In this document: positions 6,076 to 7,016 of the stretch, piece by piece | Position numbering within the stretch: position 1 is the first letter of the stretch | Layout: each line of letters begins with the position of its first letter | Source of the DNA: an uncultured Kingella sp. | GTDB taxonomy: Bacteria > Pseudomonadota > Gammaproteobacteria > Burkholderiales > Neisseriaceae | Assembly: GCA_916720425.1 (NCBI GenBank) | Contig: CAKARD010000070.1 | Location: 1 to 7,016 of the forward strand | Direction of reading: 5' to 3' | DNA: 7,016 nt | Made by a program: the position numbers and the translations under genes | The notes under the pieces: model-generated | Database searches by the model: none | The model's input: the letters and a program-made list of their open reading frames with translations, nothing else | Told to the model about the DNA's origin: nothing

Positions 6076-7016
6076 TTAACCAAACCAAGACATCATACGA
6101 TCTAAAATTGCGGCGTTAACCAAATCAATAAAGAATGCGCCTACTAAAGGTACAATCAAAAAAGCCTTATGTGAAGGACCAAATGTACCTGTAACCGATT
6201 GCATATTAGCAACAGCAGTGGGAGTTGCGCCCAAACCAAAGCCACAATGCCCCGCCGCCAAAATAGCAGCATCATAATCTGCACCCATAAAACGGAAAGT
6301 AACCAAATAAGCATACAGAATCATGACTATGGTTTGAATACCAAGAATCATAACCATAGGCCCCGCCATATCGGCCAGTTCCCACAATTTCATACTCATC
6401 AATGCCATAGCTAAGAACAAACTCAAAGAAGCATTACCAAACACATCAATGGCACGATCAAACATATCAAATTTAAAAATACCTGTTAACGCATTGCGCA
6501 GTATCACACCAAAGCCTAACGCCCACACAAATTGAGGTAGTTTAACAGCAGGAAAATGTGAACCCATATAGCCATATATCCATGATGAAAACGCTAAACA
6601 CGCAGCAAACAATGCCATAGTCTCAACCGCAGAATTAGCAGTAATGAGGCGTTCGCGTGTGGATTGCTCAAACGTTTGATCGTCGTATTTTTTTGCACTG
6701 TCATCAATAATATTTTTTTCTACAATAGGTTTACGTCCCATTTTATTAACCAGATGACGCGCCAATGGCCCACCAATTAAGCCACCTGAAACCAAACCAT
6801 AAGTGGCCGATACCATCGCCATCTCCACGGCACCAGGAATACCAAATTGTTCAGTTAAGGTTTTGCCATAAGGGCACCTGTACCATGCCCACCTGTTAAC
6901 GTGATGGATCCCATAATCAATCCTGTCAAAGGATTAAGATTAAACATCTTCGCTAAACCCATGCCAACAAAGTTTTGCACAACAATAAATATACTCACAA
7001 TCACTAAAAATGCTAC
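6076..7016 (-). pseudogene. gltS: Sodium/glutamate symporter GltS, frameshifted, 5' end outside the window
   Basis: GltS imports glutamate with sodium across the inner membrane. The right edge encodes 48 residues, from about residue 98 of E. coli GltS (401 residues), ending in SITLTGGHGTGA, the first re-entrant-loop motif. That frame then meets a TAA at 6855-6857. The match resumes in another frame as YGKTLTEQFGIPGAVEMAM and continues 264 residues to the stop. It includes SLSLFLAMALMSMKLWELA and the second signature GHCGFGLGATPTAVANMQ, then FGPSHKAFLIVPLVGAFFID. One base appears to be missing around 6872-6873, where family members read GTGAA[WY]. Everything else looks intact and conserved, so this is a recent mutation or a sequencing error, more likely than old decay. 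A GTG at 6828 begins the intact part but lacks the family N-terminus. A strong terminator follows. Confidence 0.88.

Noticed and set aside
6829..6878. Programmed frameshifting to make full-length GltS
   Set aside because: No canonical slippery heptamer or downstream pseudoknot is apparent, and the family is not known to use recoding. A mutation or sequencing error is simpler.

Overview
The window looks like chromosomal DNA from an AT-rich gammaproteobacterium. The evidence is the gene content: a YccA-type BI-1 protein, DapF, TrpC, SanA and GltS, all with gammaproteobacterial-type motifs. Moraxellaceae or a similar low-GC lineage is possible, but I cannot fix the taxon from this alone. Bases 1 to about 430 are clearly different: by hand count 1-420 is about 55% GC, the next 120 bases are about 20% GC, and the genes beyond are nearer 35-45%.

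Layout, left to right. Bases 1-454 hold a GC-rich open frame on the minus strand with no usable start. It runs off the left edge and I do not recognise the product. Bases 455-648 are very AT-rich and carry a candidate promoter and a 22-bp inverted repeat. Three plus-strand genes follow: a YccA/BI-1 membrane protein, dapF (lysine and peptidoglycan precursor synthesis) and an unrecognised six-helix membrane protein one base behind dapF. An AT-only palindrome at 2942-2982 separates these from a convergent minus-strand group.

The minus-strand group, in transcription order, is: a two-domain lipoprotein with an LprI-like C-terminus (start re-called to 5973), sanA, trpC, and a small Cys-rich lipoprotein. 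The genes overlap or lie about 20 bases apart, so this looks like one operon. It places a tryptophan-pathway enzyme among three cell-envelope genes. Upstream of it, ending at 6076 and followed by a strong rho-independent terminator, is the 3' three-quarters of gltS, broken in this sequence by a one-base frameshift near 6872.

I see no CRISPR array, tRNA, rRNA, insertion sequence or recognisable defence system. The items most worth attention are the composition break with the truncated foreign-looking frame, the gltS frameshift, the palindrome at the presumed yccA transcription start, and the envelope/trpC operon with two lipoproteins whose N-termini resemble each other.
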